A DNA stretch of 35,975 bases, from the NCBI GenBank assembly GCA_001873115.1, contig MNYK01000033.1, positions 1,913 through 37,887 on the forward strand, given 5' to 3'. The notes under the pieces are model-generated. The model was not told the DNA's origin, made no database searches, and was given only the letters and a program-made list of their open reading frames with translations. Source of the stretch: Desulfobacterales bacterium CG2_30_60_27. Lineage in GTDB: Bacteria; Desulfobacterota; Desulfobulbia; Desulfobulbales; CG2-30-60-27. Position 1 is the first letter of the stretch; every line of letters starts with the position of its first letter. Both the position numbers and the translations under genes were made by a program. Shown one piece after another: positions 5,896 to 14,040 of this stretch.

Positions 5896-8523
5896 TTAGA
5901 GCGACCGTTGATTGTAGAGCACGTCCCACAAGGGGATGCGAACCCCGGCATCGAAGCTGTTGAGCCAGTCCACAAAAGCAACCAGCCGGCACCGGGCGGC
6001 ATTACGCTCCGCGCCTTTCAACTCCTTATTCATGTTTCTTTCAATGTTGTAGACAAACAAAGCCCGCCACTTGAGACAGGACATGGCATCGAGAAGCGAG
6101 GCGCCAAGCCCGGAAAGCCTTTTTTCCTGCTCGCGCATCGCCAGAAATTCATTGAAGCGGTAAAACGAGCCGACATGGATTAGCCCTTCCTGTAGCCAGG
6201 CGCGAATTTCCGTTCGGCAGTCAAGGAGACAGTCAAAGTTATTCCACTTCACGGTGGCGTTAAAGGCGGTGATGCTATTTCGTCCGGCGTTCTTGGCAGC
6301 GGCCAGGGACTCCTCGGCATCCTTGGCCAACCGTTCCACCGGCACATGTGGTTTATGTACCGTTATACCCGCCGAAAAGTGAATGTCGGGGTTTTGACAG
6401 CAATACGCCGCAAACCGCTGGCGAAGGTGGGCCGCCAAGTCGGCCAAACGGTTCCAGGGGCCGATCAAAAAGAGGTCATCGCCGCCGGCAAAGACGGTGT
6501 ACACATCCCGGAACTCCTCCGTATTGGCCAACAAGTGCGGCAGATAGAGGGTGAAGAAAAAATTGAGTTGTCGGCTCAAGGTGGCGATCCGGGAAATGGT
6601 GTAACGATCCTCTTGCAGGCCATAGCCAAACAGGGCGCCCAAATTATCAATATCCGCCTTGAGCACGCCAATGGCGGCTATACCTTGATGCTTCTTACCA
6701 TCCGGGTTTTGGTTCAAGGCCTTACTGGCGATATGGGCAAAGGTCTTGGGACGGCCTTCCTTGATATCGTCAACCAGTTCCAGCTTTTTCTCCTCCGATG
6801 CCCTGCCCGCCAAGAGCCGATCGTCATGCTCGTCTTCTGGCCGATACACCGGCACATAGCCATTGATCAAACGGACAGCGGTCTGGTTGTCCAAGGTGCC
6901 ATCCGCCTGGGCGCTCAGGGTGAAGAGATGCAGGAGTTTGCCCTGGCGAGCGGGGTTTGGATGTTCGTCAGACGTGAATGAGACATTATACTTGCCGAAA
7001 ATCGGCATGGTCAAACATTCACGGGCAGGCAACGGGTGGCCGGTTTCCCAGATCGCCAAACGATTGCCCTTGACCAGACTAGTCCCCAGCATGACATGAT
7101 CGCGGCACACCCGGCAGGCCGAGGTATCGCCATGCAGCCAGGCCTTATCCTTTTCCACCGCCGGGTGGGATGGCCTCTTGCCGCAGAGGGGGCAGAGCTT
7201 ACTTGCCAAGTCATTGCGAAAACTTTCAAGATAACCGGGCACCACGCCGCCGTAACGGTCGAGATCAATCTTTGCCCCTTTTCGCTTGTCCATATTGTCG
7301 CAGTGCTTTTGCCAGAGACCGTGAAAACCGCCTCGTAAAAAATTAGCCGGAGAGGCTGGAGTACTGGAAAACCCCATACTGCTTTGGCCCAGGGAGATAT
7401 CGAAAAGCCACTGATTGACCTCTGCCTCCACGTCGCGAGTCGCTACTCTGGAAGCCTCGGTGTTCGGCATCAGCACGGTAAACTTGCCCGCCGCATTCAA
7501 AATAACGGAAAGAAAGGTGAGATCAGCGCGACGGTAGAGCATGTCGGCCGCCAGTTCGGAAAAAAGAGAAACGGCAAAGGAACGCCCCCGGAGCAGCTTG
7601 GATCGGTATCGTTGCGTGTCGCCGCCTCCGGCAAAAATGAAATCCTGAATGCCATAGAAGTCACCGGTGACCAGCAAGAATTTTTCTTCCTGCTCCGTGC
7701 TCACCGCCGTGCTGTTCATGGTGTCGCGGTCAGCATGATACAGATAGATGGCGCTAGCCAGAGCCGCGGTGGTGCGGCAATGGTCATACAGTGAAATATC
7801 ATGTACCACGTTTTTGACGCGTGCCGCTGGGATGGAGGAGGTGTATGTCTGCAGAAGCGAATCAAAATGCTCGGCCCACAGGCTAAGACTATCTTGGGTG
7901 TGCCAGAGGGAGCGGAGCCCTGCGATAAAGGCGTCGAACAATTTCCGATACTCGGCGTCCGCCTCGGCCTTGGTGATTTTCCCTTCCCTTTCAGTTGCCG
8001 GAAAGATGGCAGCGCTGCTCAATGGCGCAAGCGGATAGCGACAGGAAAAGTCTGCTGCAGTGGTAAATTTTCTTTTTTTGCCGGGACTGATGATCTCGAT
8101 CTCTTCCAAGACAGGCAACAGGCGAGTGCTTTTGAACTCCTGGAATGGAATAGAGTCGCCTTTGGCAAAGGTCGCCCGGTCAAGCCCGCTGGAAATGCAG
8201 TCCGCCTCGGTGATAATGCGTTGCATGGCGCTTTCCGGTTTGTGGTGACAGGCCGCCAATTTTTGGAAAGTGTCGCCCGATTCACCCCCGCCCCACTTGG
8301 GATCGTTTAATTTCGTGGGCAGGGACGCTGCCAATTGCTCAATAAAGGCCGCCGTAAACATGGCGTGCTGATGGCTGTACCCGCCGCCGTGATGGGCCGT
8401 CGGCTGAAAAATAGCCTCGTTGTTCTCACGGAAACCTGGTGGCAGCTCAAGGCAGCCTTGCGCGAACTTCCCGATATCGTGCAACAGCCCGGCCAGGGCG
8501 ATTTTCAGAACCGTGTCGTTCAT
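5896..8523 (-). CDS. cas10: Cas10/Csm1, type III-A signature subunit (HD nuclease and cyclic oligoadenylate synthase)
   Basis: This 875-aa protein is the large subunit of the Csm complex. The N-terminal HD domain has 'LLHDIGKF' with His15-Asp16. The first Palm domain carries 'GDFYGIQDFIF'. A zinc ribbon is visible as CPLC (444-447) and CRVC (470-473). The second Palm domain has an intact GGDD at 680-683 ('FAGGDDLFLIG'), the motif that converts ATP to cyclic oligoadenylates in active homologues. Both enzymatic activities therefore look intact. The start ATG at 8523 has GAGAGGG a few bases upstream. The two CARF genes upstream are the expected receivers of its signal. Length is in the upper normal range. 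Confidence 0.96.
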   Translation of the reverse strand: MNDTVLKIALAGLLHDIGKFAQGCLELPPGFRENNEAIFQPTAHHGGGYSHQHAMFTAAFIEQLAASLPTKLNDPKWGGGESGDTFQKLAACHHKPESAMQRIITEADCISSGLDRATFAKGDSIPFQEFKSTRLLPVLEEIEIISPGKKRKFTTAADFSCRYPLAPLSSAAIFPATEREGKITKAEADAEYRKLFDAFIAGLRSLWHTQDSLSLWAEHFDSLLQTYTSSIPAARVKNVVHDISLYDHCRTTAALASAIYLYHADRDTMNSTAVSTEQEEKFLLVTGDFYGIQDFIFAGGGDTQRYRSKLLRGRSFAVSLFSELAADMLYRRADLTFLSVILNAAGKFTVLMPNTEASRVATRDVEAEVNQWLFDISLGQSSMGFSSTPASPANFLRGGFHGLWQKHCDNMDKRKGAKIDLDRYGGVVPGYLESFRNDLASKLCPLCGKRPSHPAVEKDKAWLHGDTSACRVCRDHVMLGTSLVKGNRLAIWETGHPLPARECLTMPIFGKYNVSFTSDEHPNPARQGKLLHLFTLSAQADGTLDNQTAVRLINGYVPVYRPEDEHDDRLLAGRASEEKKLELVDDIKEGRPKTFAHIASKALNQNPDGKKHQGIAAIGVLKADIDNLGALFGYGLQEDRYTISRIATLSRQLNFFFTLYLPHLLANTEEFRDVYTVFAGGDDLFLIGPWNRLADLAAHLRQRFAAYCCQNPDIHFSAGITVHKPHVPVERLAKDAEESLAAAKNAGRNSITAFNATVKWNNFDCLLDCRTEIRAWLQEGLIHVGSFYRFNEFLAMREQEKRLSGLGASLLDAMSCLKWRALFVYNIERNMNKELKGAERNAARCRLVAFVDWLNSFDAGVRIPLWDVLYNQRSL

Positions 8524-8695
8524 GGTTTTCCCTCTCCCCTGTTTTCTGGTTTATCTTTTCTGGCATACTGCCATTGCAGTTGTTTTTCCGCCACCTCGGA
8601 AACATTGCAACCGGTCTCATCCTTGTCGGTGAAGCGCCTGGCGGCGTGGCCTATCACCCGCGGAGCGGAGGTCCAGGGGGCATGACAGGCTGTGC

Positions 8696-8745
8696 TTTAC
8701 AGACGCCGTAGCGCCGCCCATAATAAGGGTGGCACATAATATGGG
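8696..8745 (+). promoter_or_regulatory. Promoter and possible operator of the orphan vapB-like gene
   Basis: TTTACA (8696-8701) and CATAAT (8719-8724) are 17 bases apart on the plus strand. CCCATA (8717-8722) and TATGGG (8740-8745) form an inverted repeat over the -10 region. This would suit a ribbon-helix-helix autorepressor. Confidence 0.5.
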
Positions 8746-8759
8746 AGACGGAGGGCGTC

Positions 8760-8987
8760 ATGACCAACATCACCTTGAGCGTTGATGAGACCATTATCAA
8801 AAAAGTCCGCAAGATCGCCATCGAGAAAAATACCTCCCTGACCGCCATGGTCCGGGAATATCTGGAACAGATGGCGGCGCGGGACGGGGCGGAAAAACAG
8901 CGGCGCCTCGAATCGTTGCGCAAAAGCCTTGCCCTCCTGAGCCGGGACATGGGGGGAACGCTCCTGGCGCAGGGAGGAGCTCTATGA
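8760..8987 (+). CDS. Orphan ribbon-helix-helix antitoxin (VapB-like)
   Basis: This 75-aa protein resembles antitoxins that pair with PIN toxins. 'MTNITLSVDETIIKKVRKIA' is a typical ribbon-helix-helix strand and helix, 'NTSLTAMVREYLEQMA' the second helix. The C-terminal 'LRKSLALLSRDMG' would contact a toxin. The start has GGAGGG 7-8 bases upstream and its own promoter. The stop is arranged as ATGA (8984-8987), the usual overlap with a vapC start, but the frame that follows shows no PIN motifs and runs into the 3' end of the csm6-like gene. It is the only plus-strand gene inside the cas cluster. I infer its toxin has been deleted. Confidence 0.75.
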   Translation: MTNITLSVDETIIKKVRKIAIEKNTSLTAMVREYLEQMAARDGAEKQRRLESLRKSLALLSRDMGGTLLAQGGAL

Positions 8988-9053
8988 CACCCGTACGCCG
9001 ACCAGCAGCCCGGCCAGGGTCAGTTGAAGCGCGATGTCCGGTGCCTTCTCCTC

Positions 9054-10379
9054 TTACCACCCGCAACAAACTATTGCACCTGTTGCAACATTGCAGGCAC
9101 CTGGCCCTGGGCCAACCGTTTCTTTTGTTCCAGAAAACGCTACATCAAATCTTGGAAAGACTGGCAAGTCCGCAGGGTCAAACAGCTTAAGGGTGAGGAC
9201 AAATTCCCGCAGACTTTGAAAGGCGTTTTGTCCGATACTCTGGAAGCCATGGGCCAGGTAGGAGTCATTTCGTGCCTTTTGGATGTTTTTGAATTTCTGC
9301 TCATGCTGGCTGAAGGTGCGCCCCAGTTCATCGCCCAGGGCCTCCAGCAGCCGGAAGGCCGCTGCCTGGGAAATTTTTATCTGGCCGTCCGGGGCAGCGT
9401 ATCGCTTGATGTATTCAGCACGCACTGTTTCCGGGATACGGGTTCTGTCCACGTTGCTGGTGTCGATGGACCAGGCTGTGACAAGTCGAGCCTGGGCCGC
9501 CATTTCCACCACCCGATAGAGACGGAGCACGGCATCATCGATCTTGCCTTCCTGAAAACGGCGTTCAGCATTGGCATAGAGGTCCAGCAGACACAAACTG
9601 ATGGGGTTCTTCTTTTTGTCTTCCGTTAATTTTTGTAAAAAAGGAAGCAGCTTCAAGGTGGCAAGGGCTGGCTGCCGAAAGAAAATATCGTCGAGCTCGG
9701 CCAGTTCCTCAAGGCGGGCGCGACTAAAGCGCTGCTGCGCCTCCGAGTGCCGGAAGAGATCCCAAAGCTGAAAGCCTTCCACCATAAAGCCGAGCTTCTC
9801 GTAGCGGCTCGGGAAGCGGACATTTTTTCCCTTAAGCCCTGCTATCCGTTCTTGGGCGGCCGTAAACTGAAACTGGTTGAAAAGCAGGGCGATATCCCGC
9901 CTGGCCTCAATCCCCATGATATCCCACGGATTGAGGCTGCGGCGCACCTCTTCGGATCCGTCCTTGACAATGCCTAGCCCTTCCTTGGTTCGCTCCCTGC
10001 CGCCCACATAGGAAAAGGAAAACCCATGAGAAACCGCGGCCAGGGTGAGGGCCGCGGTCATGTTCTTGGTGCCGCCCGTATAATCAACCATCACCTCGCT
10101 GCCGGGGTATCCTTTGGCAAGCACCCGTTGGACCGCCTCTTCAGCCTTACCGTAACAGTGGACAAGGTCATTCACATCATCCACCAGGGTCTGCTCGAAG
10201 GAGGCCAGCCGCCCTGATTTTTCTTTGGCATCCCGGAGGCATTCAGGAATTTTGGCACAGCTTTCCTGCGAGGCCAGAAAGGAGATGAATTCCGGCCCGC
10301 AGGCGCAAATGGATGCCACGATCGGCTCCGTAGTACCGCCTACGGAAATGATCATGGCCTTCTTTTGGTGCTCTGTCAT
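9054..10379 (-). CDS. CARF-HEPN ribonuclease, Csm6-like (TIGR02710 family)
   Basis: This 441-aa protein is an ancillary effector of type III CRISPR immunity. The N-terminal CARF domain has 'IISVGGTTEPIVASI' and the ligand-loop motif 'VDYTGGTKNMTAAL' (DYTGGTK at 99-105), the signature of cyclic oligoadenylate sensors in this family. The C-terminal half is helical and contains 'KARNDSYLAHG' with Arg370-x6-His377, matching the HEPN RNase motif R-x4-6-H. It should cut RNA non-specifically when bound by the Cas10 product. The last ~25 residues are Gly/Ala/Cys-rich, unlike a HEPN terminus, and end next to the orphan antitoxin, which suggests a disturbed 3' end. It lies 34 bases downstream of the NE0113-family gene. 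Confidence 0.88.
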   Translation of the reverse strand: MTEHQKKAMIISVGGTTEPIVASICACGPEFISFLASQESCAKIPECLRDAKEKSGRLASFEQTLVDDVNDLVHCYGKAEEAVQRVLAKGYPGSEVMVDYTGGTKNMTAALTLAAVSHGFSFSYVGGRERTKEGLGIVKDGSEEVRRSLNPWDIMGIEARRDIALLFNQFQFTAAQERIAGLKGKNVRFPSRYEKLGFMVEGFQLWDLFRHSEAQQRFSRARLEELAELDDIFFRQPALATLKLLPFLQKLTEDKKKNPISLCLLDLYANAERRFQEGKIDDAVLRLYRVVEMAAQARLVTAWSIDTSNVDRTRIPETVRAEYIKRYAAPDGQIKISQAAAFRLLEALGDELGRTFSQHEQKFKNIQKARNDSYLAHGFQSIGQNAFQSLREFVLTLKLFDPADLPVFPRFDVAFSGTKETVGPGPGACNVATGAIVCCGW

Positions 10380-10413
10380 GTGGGCCTCCGATATTTTTCA
10401 GCAGTTCTCTGAG

Positions 10414-11529
10414 TCATTCCTCCATCCTGATCCGGCCGCGGTCCAGCATCAGGCCGAAGCGGGTATCCGGTTTGCCGCCGACCGCGGCGATTTCCAGTTC
10501 CTTGACATGGGTTTGGCCAAACCGGCCCAGGATGTCCTGACGTATTTTGGATTTGTAACTGTTGAAGTTTTCGCGTGAGAGCCGGGCGATGCCGGTGTCG
10601 CTCATTTCCTTGAGGCGACAGCCGCCGATGATATGGCGATAGAGTTCGGTGATTTCGTCGTTGCCAAGCGCCTCGGTGGCCTCGATAAAACATGCGGTGC
10701 AATTGTGACAGGGCTGGTCCAGTTTGCAGCGGAGCTTGAGCCCGGTGAAAAAGGCATAGAGGGCCAGGCGGGCCGGATGCATATCGAGCTCAACGGCGCC
10801 GTAAACGATCTTGCCCGCGGCGAGATCCACGGTGAGCAGGCGGGGGGCGTCGCGGACCAGCGACTGCATGAGGTCGGCCGGCGGCCGTGGCCGGTCGAGC
10901 AGGCCGCGGTCCAGCCGGTCGCGGACCGAGACAAAGGGGATGGTGATGAGATGGATGGCGGCGTACCTGGTTTCCTTAAGCACGGGCTCATGCTTGCGGT
11001 CATACAGGGTGAGGCTGACCGACTCCCTGGGCGGGTACCAGAAGTCCGGGCACGACTCGAACTCCGGCGAGACGAGGACATGGTAAATGCGGTCCTGGGG
11101 CCGGCCATAAAGCTGGGCCGCCAGGCTCATGCAGGAGGTCATGGTCTTGCGGCCGCCGGCCACCAGGAAAAATACGGCCGTGCCCGGCTGGCTGGTAAAC
11201 TCAAAGGTCAGGCCAAGGCAGGTTTCGAGGAGGATTTCGTTGTCTTCGTCCGTCACGATGTCGTCAAGCTCGCGGCCATCCGGCCGCTGCAGGACGTGGA
11301 TGTTTTCAGGCCCGAACTGGATGGCGATATCAGGGCAGAATTCTTGGCGGAACTCCGCGAACACCCCGCCCGCCGGGGTCAGGAGGCGAGCGAGAATCTT
11401 CTCCCGCCCCGTCCGGGTGGTGATCACATGGATGGCATCAACCGTGCGGCCTTCGTGCAGAAGGGCGTAGAGGGCCTCGGTGATTACCTGGGGATTGAGC
11501 CCGGCAACCGCAAGCAGGATGTTTTTCAT
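10414..11529 (-). CDS. CRISPR-associated CARF protein, NE0113 family (TIGR02584)
   Basis: This 371-aa protein begins 'MKNILLAVAGLNPQVITEAL', the hallmark of the NE0113 family. The CARF ligand loop is 'FLVAGGRKTMTSCMSLAAQL' (121-140). A tight cysteine group follows at residues 268, 274, 277 and 280, probably a zinc site. The C-terminus ('NFNSYKSKIRQDI' ... 'TRFGLML') looks like a winged helix. Members of this family are annotated as ring nucleases that degrade cyclic oligoadenylate, or as CARF sensors; sequence alone does not decide between them. It starts 9 bases after the cas6 stop, so it is co-transcribed with it. Its base composition is visibly GC-richer than csm1-csm5. Confidence 0.85.
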   Translation of the reverse strand: MKNILLAVAGLNPQVITEALYALLHEGRTVDAIHVITTRTGREKILARLLTPAGGVFAEFRQEFCPDIAIQFGPENIHVLQRPDGRELDDIVTDEDNEILLETCLGLTFEFTSQPGTAVFFLVAGGRKTMTSCMSLAAQLYGRPQDRIYHVLVSPEFESCPDFWYPPRESVSLTLYDRKHEPVLKETRYAAIHLITIPFVSVRDRLDRGLLDRPRPPADLMQSLVRDAPRLLTVDLAAGKIVYGAVELDMHPARLALYAFFTGLKLRCKLDQPCHNCTACFIEATEALGNDEITELYRHIIGGCRLKEMSDTGIARLSRENFNSYKSKIRQDILGRFGQTHVKELEIAAVGGKPDTRFGLMLDRGRIRMEE

Positions 11530-11538
11530 CTGGCGTCT

Positions 11539-12474
11539 TTATATGTGTACCTGAATCTGGCCCAGCCCGAAGGATGTCTGTTTTCCCAGGTGGGTTTTCT
11601 CGCAATATTTCAGCAAGGGAACATATTCATCGAGGTTCCCTTCGTAGCGCAGGGTGCCGAGCAGCCCCCCCATGAGCATGGCTGTCTTTTGTCGGTTACT
11701 GTAGCGTTCCAGCTCGACCCATTGACAGGTACTATGGCCGAGGGTGACATTTTGTGCCCGCCTGACAAGACCAGCATAATCCAGAGCTGGCTCGCCTTCG
11801 CCGTAAGCGTTTTCCAGGGAGGAGATTCTTCTGAGGGCTGCCCTGACCAGCATGTGGAAGGGCAGGGAGGTTTGAAAGTGGTTGTCCTGTTTCAAGCGCA
11901 GGGGGGTGATGAGGTCGATGGCCAGTGAGGTTGCCCCGCCATGGGCGGCAGGCTGGACGGACAAGGGAATAAGGGGGCTGGCATGGCGCAGGACTTTCGT
12001 GTCGGCGCGGTAAATCTCTTCGCCATCCCTGGTGACGGCAACCAGGGAGAACCTGCCAAGGCCATTGGCGCTGCTCCGGCCCAGGCCCAACCCGCCAAGG
12101 TTCTCGATCGCATACACGATGTGCGGCAGATACTCGTTGGCCTTGCCGAAAAGGCCAAGGCCGAATTCGAATTCGTCGCCAGCCGCGAATTCCTGCCGGG
12201 CGTCTTGGGGCACCATGAAAACATAGGGGTGGGGCCGGGCCGCGATGCGGGCGGCATCTTCCTGTCCGGCGCGGGAGGCGGGTTGGGTTTCAAAGATGAC
12301 GGCGTAGGCGCAACTGGAGCCGAGCAGGCAATCCTGGCAGGTCTGGCGTCTGAGGGCGCAAGCGACCTTCCGCAAGGCATGGCCAAAACCGCCCCGCAGC
12401 GTGGAACCTTTAAAGGCCGGCAGATGCGCGGGCGTCTGCAAGCGGCAGTGACAATGATAGGTTCCGACTAACAT
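11539..12474 (-). CDS. cas6: Cas6 pre-crRNA processing endoribonuclease (RAMP)
   Basis: This protein of about 311 aa would cut CRISPR repeat RNA to release crRNAs for the Csm complex. The N-terminal part has 'PAFKGSTLRGGFGHALR' and a cysteine-rich insert ('TCQDCLLGSSCAY'). The middle has 'ENLGGLGLGRSSANGLGRF', and the C-terminus ends in the glycine-rich Cas6 loop 'KQTSFGLGQIQVHI'. The start is uncertain: an in-frame TTG at 12486 gives four more residues, and neither start has a well-placed ribosome-binding site. A Cas6 here implies a repeat array somewhere in the genome, though none is in this window. It leads the block cas6-NE0113-csm6. Confidence 0.88.
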   Translation of the reverse strand: MLVGTYHCHCRLQTPAHLPAFKGSTLRGGFGHALRKVACALRRQTCQDCLLGSSCAYAVIFETQPASRAGQEDAARIAARPHPYVFMVPQDARQEFAAGDEFEFGLGLFGKANEYLPHIVYAIENLGGLGLGRSSANGLGRFSLVAVTRDGEEIYRADTKVLRHASPLIPLSVQPAAHGGATSLAIDLITPLRLKQDNHFQTSLPFHMLVRAALRRISSLENAYGEGEPALDYAGLVRRAQNVTLGHSTCQWVELERYSNRQKTAMLMGGLLGTLRYEGNLDEYVPLLKYCEKTHLGKQTSFGLGQIQVHI

Positions 12475-12576
12475 TCTCCCACTCAAAAGGAAAAAATGGT
12501 TAGAGTCAATAACTTTTTATCATAATTGAAGGCGAAAGCGAACCATGCGAGTTTTTGCGAGTCCGTCACGTTTGTG

Positions 12577-12604
12577 TTGAAAAAAGTGATGATTGGTGTA
12601 TTAA
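12577..12604 (+). promoter_or_regulatory. Candidate sigma-70 promoter for the rnf operon
   Basis: TTGAAA (12577-12582) and TATTAA (12599-12604) are 16 bases apart, about 70 bases upstream of rnfC. The match is moderate and nothing better is visible between cas6 and rnfC. Confidence 0.4.
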
Positions 12605-12676
12605 GCAAAGGCTCGATGCCGTGATCCATTATGTAGAGGACGCGTTCATAACCAGATACCGCAACGCAAGGGCGAT

Positions 12677-13996
12677 ATGAAAGACCTGTTGACATTTCCC
12701 AAGGGCGGCGTGCATCCGCCGGCCGCCAAGCACCTGACGGCGGGGCTGGCCATTGAGGTGATGCCGGTTGCCGATGAGCTGGATATCTTCGTTGGCCAGC
12801 ATATCGGGGCGCCGTGCACCCCCACGGTGGCGAAGGGCGATAGCGTGGCCGAGGGCGACGTCATCGGCACGGTGACCAAGGGGCTCGGCACCCCCATTCA
12901 CGCGCCGGTGGCCGGCAAGGTCAAGGCGATTGGCGCGGTCGCCCATCCCATGCGGGTTACCGCACCGGCCATCACCCTGCAAACCGACCATGAGGCCCCC
13001 GCCCGGGTCTATACGCGTAAAGACTGGGCCGGTCTGGACCGGGCCGCACTGCTGGCCGCCATCAACCAGGGTGGCATCGTCGGGGTTGGCGGGGCGGGTT
13101 TCCCCACCCACGCCAAGCTGTCGCCGCCGCCCGAGGCCAAGATCGACACCCTGATTTTAAATGGCGCCGAGTGCGAGCCGTACATCACCGCCGACCACCG
13201 GCAGATGCTGGAGCACGCCGCCGAGATCGTCGAAGGCGCCAGGATCATCATGGCGGTACTCGGGGTCTCCCGCTGTCATATCGGCATCGAGGCCAACAAG
13301 CCCGACGCCATCGCGGCCATGCAAAAGGCGGTGCGCGAGAATACCGTTGGCGCTGGCACCATCACGGTGGATGTGCTCAAGGTCAAATACCCGCAAGGCT
13401 CCGAGAAACAGCTCATTCAGAGCATCACCGGCCGCAAGGTGCCCGGTTTTGCCCTGCCCTCGGCGGTCGGCGTGGTGGTCCACAACGTCAGCACCACCAA
13501 GGCCATCTTCGATGCCGTGGTTCTGGGCAAGCCCCTCTACGAAAAGGTGGTGACCATCTCCGGCAAGGGGATCAGGCGGCCGGCCAACCTGCTGGTCAGG
13601 GTTGGCACCCGGCTGAACGAGATCGTCGCCTATCTGGGCGGGGTGACGCCGGAGCTGGCCAAGATCGTCTTCGGCGGCCCGATGATGGGTTTCGCCGCCT
13701 CTTCCCTGGAGATTCCCGTCACCAAGACCACCTCCTCGGTGTTGTTTTTGGCCGAGGACGAGATTGATTCCACCCCGCATTCCCAGTGCATCCGCTGCGG
13801 CTGGTGCCTGGCGGCCTGCCCCATGGGATTGGAGCCCAAGGAAATCGCCATTTACGTGGAGGCGGGGCGCGAAAAGGACACCGAGCCCTTCGGGGTGTTT
13901 GAATGTTTTGAGTGCGGGTGCTGCGCCTATGTCTGCCCGGCCAAGCGGCCCCTGGTCCAGTTTATCCGGCTGGCCAAGCTGCGGGCGAGAAAGTAG
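12677..13996 (+). CDS. rnfC: Rnf complex subunit RnfC (ferredoxin:NAD+ oxidoreductase)
   Basis: This 439-aa peripheral subunit carries the NAD(H) and FMN site of the Rnf complex. The biotinyl-like N-terminal region is visible ('GTPIHAPVAGKVKAIG'). It is followed by the flavin and nucleotide region 'GVGGAGFPTHAKL' and 'LNGAECEPYITADHR'. Two 4Fe-4S motifs follow near the C-terminus: 'CIRCGWCLAACPMGL' and 'CFECGCCAYVCPAKRP'. The length is near the minimal form of the family. It opens an operon in the order C-D-G-E-A-B. The ATG at 12677 has AAGGG 4 bases upstream. Confidence 0.96.
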   Translation: MKDLLTFPKGGVHPPAAKHLTAGLAIEVMPVADELDIFVGQHIGAPCTPTVAKGDSVAEGDVIGTVTKGLGTPIHAPVAGKVKAIGAVAHPMRVTAPAITLQTDHEAPARVYTRKDWAGLDRAALLAAINQGGIVGVGGAGFPTHAKLSPPPEAKIDTLILNGAECEPYITADHRQMLEHAAEIVEGARIIMAVLGVSRCHIGIEANKPDAIAAMQKAVRENTVGAGTITVDVLKVKYPQGSEKQLIQSITGRKVPGFALPSAVGVVVHNVSTTKAIFDAVVLGKPLYEKVVTISGKGIRRPANLLVRVGTRLNEIVAYLGGVTPELAKIVFGGPMMGFAASSLEIPVTKTTSSVLFLAEDEIDSTPHSQCIRCGWCLAACPMGLEPKEIAIYVEAGREKDTEPFGVFECFECGCCAYVCPAKRPLVQFIRLAKLRARK

Positions 13997-14040
13997 GCCG
14001 TCCAGAGGCAAATTGCTAACCTGCGTGAAGGAGAACCGCC

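Noticed and set aside
8524-8695. Gap upstream of cas10 inspected for a CRISPR array
   Set aside because: No repeats. It only holds the upstream region of cas10 and, at its edge, the promoter of the orphan antitoxin.
8984-9190. Plus-strand ORF starting in the ATGA overlap after the orphan antitoxin
   Set aside because: It would be the expected vapC position, but no PIN motifs are present and it is antisense to the csm6-like gene.
10633-11928. Long plus-strand ORF (431 codons) across the NE0113 and cas6 genes
   Set aside because: It spans two genes with clear family motifs on the other strand and has no domain of its own.
12484-12510. TTGACT on the minus strand upstream of cas6 as a promoter
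   Set aside because: No -10 box lies at a usable distance before the start codon.
12487-12676. Gap between cas6 and rnfC inspected for a CRISPR array or leader
   Set aside because: No repeated unit of 25-40 bases is present. It holds only the divergent upstream region.
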